Shown here: piece by piece, positions 62,404 to 64,000 of the stretch
Layout of the letters: every line of letters begins with the position of its first letter
Position numbering within the stretch: position 1 is the stretch's first letter
NCBI RefSeq assembly: GCF_008364765.1
Contig: NZ_VTUY01000007.1
Location: 1-64,000 of the forward strand
Direction: 5' to 3'
DNA from: Bacillus sp. CH30_1T
Lineage (GTDB): Bacteria > Bacillota > Bacilli > Bacillales > Bacillaceae_B
DNA length: 64,000 nucleotides
Notes under the pieces: generated by a model
The model's database searches: none
What the model saw: the letters and a program-made list of their open reading frames with translations, nothing else
Told to the model about the DNA's origin: nothing
Position numbers and translations under genes: made by a program

Positions 62404-63255
62404 ATGAGAGATGAATTATTATATCTGGGTCAAGAAATCGTTTCACATAAATCTGAAATTGCTAAAGGTGTAATTGACTATCAGGAACAACGATACTCTG
62501 AACAACTTAAGTTTTCAGGTGTGAGAATGGAGAAGATCACAGAGTGGAGAATTGAATTAATACAAATACTAGGGGAATCTTTATTTGAAAATCAAAAGGA
62601 TTCTCTCGTTAAAATAAATGAGTGGACTCAGAAAGTTGGGAATATTTCCATTGAAAAAGGTATCTCCCTAAACGAATCTTTAAAAACTCTATCCACATTT
62701 CGTACGGCCATTTGGGATTTTTTCGATGAACAAATCGACAAACAAATTTCAGCCTCCATTATGCTGCAATCAAACAAAAAGATAAATCCCTTGCTCGATG
62801 AAATTGCTTATCTTTTCAATGAGTTATTTATTAAGCAACAGAAAGATCAGTTGGCCCTAGTTCATACTGCTATGGATGAACTCTCTGCACCGATTGTGCC
62901 GATAGCTGACCAAATTGCGATTCTTCCTCTTATCGGGGAAATTGATACTCATAGAGCCAGCTCTGTTATGGAAACGGCACTAAAGAAAAGCTCTGAATTG
63001 CAATTAGACTATTTATTTATTGATATATCCGGTGTAGCAATAATGGATACGATGATTTCTCATAATATCTATCAAATTGTAAATGCTTTAAAAATGATGG
63101 GTGTCCAATCGGTATTAACTGGTATCCGCCCTGAAGTTGCCCATACTTTAGGGAGTCTGGGTATAACCTTCGACGATTTAAAAACAAGCTCAAGCTTAAA
63201 ACAGGCTCTCGAAGACATCGGATTCAATCAATATGAGGTGGTCCTTCCCCTATAA
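62404..63255 (+). CDS. RsbR-type stressosome protein with STAS domain
   Basis: The 283-residue protein has an all-helical, variable N-terminal domain (about 1-155) and a C-terminal STAS domain (IAILPLIGEIDTHRA, LFIDISGVAIMDTM, SVLTGIRPEVAHTLGSLGI), as in RsbR paralogues. The threonine in DTM is the likely phospho-site. I use ATG at 62404. TTG at 62392 is too close to AGGAG. No rsbS or rsbT is nearby, so it would join a stressosome encoded elsewhere. The sensed signal is unknown. Confidence 0.85.
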   Translation: MRDELLYLGQEIVSHKSEIAKGVIDYQEQRYSEQLKFSGVRMEKITEWRIELIQILGESLFENQKDSLVKINEWTQKVGNISIEKGISLNESLKTLSTFRTAIWDFFDEQIDKQISASIMLQSNKKINPLLDEIAYLFNELFIKQQKDQLALVHTAMDELSAPIVPIADQIAILPLIGEIDTHRASSVMETALKKSSELQLDYLFIDISGVAIMDTMISHNIYQIVNALKMMGVQSVLTGIRPEVAHTLGSLGITFDDLKTSSSLKQALEDIGFNQYEVVLPL

Positions 63256-63262
63256 TGTATAA

Positions 63263-63298
63263 CCAGAAGCCATTTGCAGCATGACTTCTGGTTTTTTT
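63263..63298 (+). terminator. Terminator of the RsbR-type gene
   Basis: CCAGAAG and CTTCTGG form a 7-bp stem with a 15-base loop, then seven T residues. Confidence 0.82.
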
Positions 63299-63313
63299 GA
63301 TTATTTCCAAACA

Positions 63314-63802
63314 CTAGTCACTCCTATTTATTTTATGATGAAATAATAGTTGAATGCTTTGAACTGCCATATATATGGGAATCGACCAATACATTTCATA
63401 CCCTTTATCGAAATGGAATATACCAATTCTGACCGTGAACCATTCCATCAAGAGAGAAAAAGCTGTCCAAATCAATAAATAAGCAAGGTTCATAATCCCT
63501 CTTATCTTTAGCTTTTTATATATGTATACGAAGAAATAACTATAAGGGCCATACATGATGTAACTAATAAAGTCAATTGTCTGGTAAGCGGAACTGTCAT
63601 TGACATCATAAAAATCCCATGGAGGAATACTAATCGTATGATCATAAAACATTCCTATTGATATGCCATAAATATAATAACTTAACCCTTCGAGGAATGA
63701 AAATATTTTTGGAGTGATCCAGATTAATAAAAGGAGAGAGATGAGACTAATGATGATAAACCACTCGTTTAAGTCAAATGACCTCTCATAGATTCTGTCC
63801 AC
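63314..63802 (-). CDS. CBO0543-family integral membrane protein
   Basis: The 162-residue membrane protein has four or five hydrophobic segments and a GPYSYFFVYIYKKLKI loop. It fits the poorly characterised CBO0543 family common in Bacillales, recalled from memory. GTG at 63802 follows GGAGAG. It overlaps the end of the upstream membrane gene by 17 bp, suggesting an operon. Function is unknown. Confidence 0.72.
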   Translation of the reverse strand: MDRIYERSFDLNEWFIIISLISLLLLIWITPKIFSFLEGLSYYIYGISIGMFYDHTISIPPWDFYDVNDSSAYQTIDFISYIMYGPYSYFFVYIYKKLKIRGIMNLAYLLIWTAFSLLMEWFTVRIGIFHFDKGYEMYWSIPIYMAVQSIQLLFHHKINRSD

Positions 63803-64000
63803 GATCTCTCTCCTCCTTTTTCTGCAAATAGTAAAGCCCTAGTCCTATCCATATACAAATCAATAAATATGTTCCATTAATGATGATTGTATTTAACAGG
63901 CTCCATTGAGGATACTCAAGCGTTTTAAAGTGTATGTGAAGAATATCCAATACACTGATAAAGAATAACAAGCTTACAAATAATAAGAATCGATGAGTTC
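63786..64000 (-). CDS. Membrane protein, C-terminal part (cut by window edge)
   Basis: The minus-strand frame is open to the right window edge. It reads ...THRFLLFVSLLFFISVLDIL, followed by two hydrophobic segments and the tail QKKEERDRGQNL. A TTG at 63971 could be read as a start but has no ribosome site, and upstream codons remain hydrophobic, so the gene very likely begins outside. It overlaps the CBO0543-like gene by 17 bp. I cannot name the family. Confidence 0.65.
   Translation of the reverse strand, partial: THRFLLFVSLLFFISVLDILHIHFKTLEYPQWSLLNTIIINGTYLLICIWIGLGLYYLQKKEERDRGQNL

Overview
The window is chromosomal DNA of a low-GC, Gram-positive, spore-forming member of the Bacillaceae. 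Evidence includes a tricistronic GerA/GerB/GerC germinant receptor operon, a YhcN/YlaJ-type spore lipoprotein, an Sda-like sporulation checkpoint protein, a GerT/Hsp20-like spore protein, strong AGGAGG ribosome sites, TTG/GTG starts and A+T-rich spacers. Gene content resembles the Bacillus/Rossellomorea group. The genus is an inference and was not tested.

Layout. 1-278: right end of an IS3-family element. 307-3721 (minus): proline operon proC-proB-proA, with a hairpin terminator between proC and proB. 4181-5134: LytR-CpsA-Psr wall enzyme. 5305-13297 (minus): ten-gene cobalamin salvage operon (btuF, btuC, btuD-cbiZ fusion, cobU, cobS, cobC, a second cobU-like gene, pduO-type adenosyltransferase, cblT, cblS). 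A complete B12 riboswitch and a terminator precede it. 13469-15948: msrA, a small gene whose ribosome site lies in a terminator arm, a CrtQ-type glycosyltransferase and a frameshifted CrtO-type acyltransferase relic. 16345-20085: cvfB, an MFS exporter, a spore lipoprotein and a ZIP-like transporter. 20159-22522: a MutS2 paralogue without Smr domain, behind a roughly 400-nt leader holding a 7-codon peptide, a three-way structured element and two terminators. 22527-27762: small membrane protein, ykvA, ABC-F ATPase, recQ, ydjO. 28242-32062: ger operon. 32098-36349: DUF1033, a cupredoxin, paired crcB genes, a MifM-like arrest peptide controlling yidC2, and a D,D-carboxypeptidase. 36604-43306: xpaC-yaaN, a Na+/H+ antiporter, yojN-yojO. 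43478-48687: acetyltransferases, DedA, YkqA, acyl-CoA synthetase. 49036-57142: Sda-like gene, odhAB with a cre site, GerT-like gene, ArlRS-like two-component system with a small membrane gene upstream. 57342-64000: MFS exporter, pxpA, a 2H-phosphoesterase relic, yjbQ, yuxK, phoE-like, an RsbR-type protein and two membrane genes, the last cut by the window edge.

How genes work together. The cobalamin operon can import corrinoids, remodel them (CbiZ), activate cobinamide (CobU), attach alpha-ribazole (CblT/CblS, CobS, CobC) and adenosylate (PduO type). No de novo corrin ring genes are present. The most interesting regulatory features are (1) the MifM-like peptide, ending in an acidic stretch whose codons form one arm of a stem that hides the yidC2 ribosome site, and (2) the leader of the MutS2 paralogue, built like a ribosome-dependent transcription attenuator. 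Many small genes (27-58 codons) with excellent ribosome sites were read directly from the DNA.
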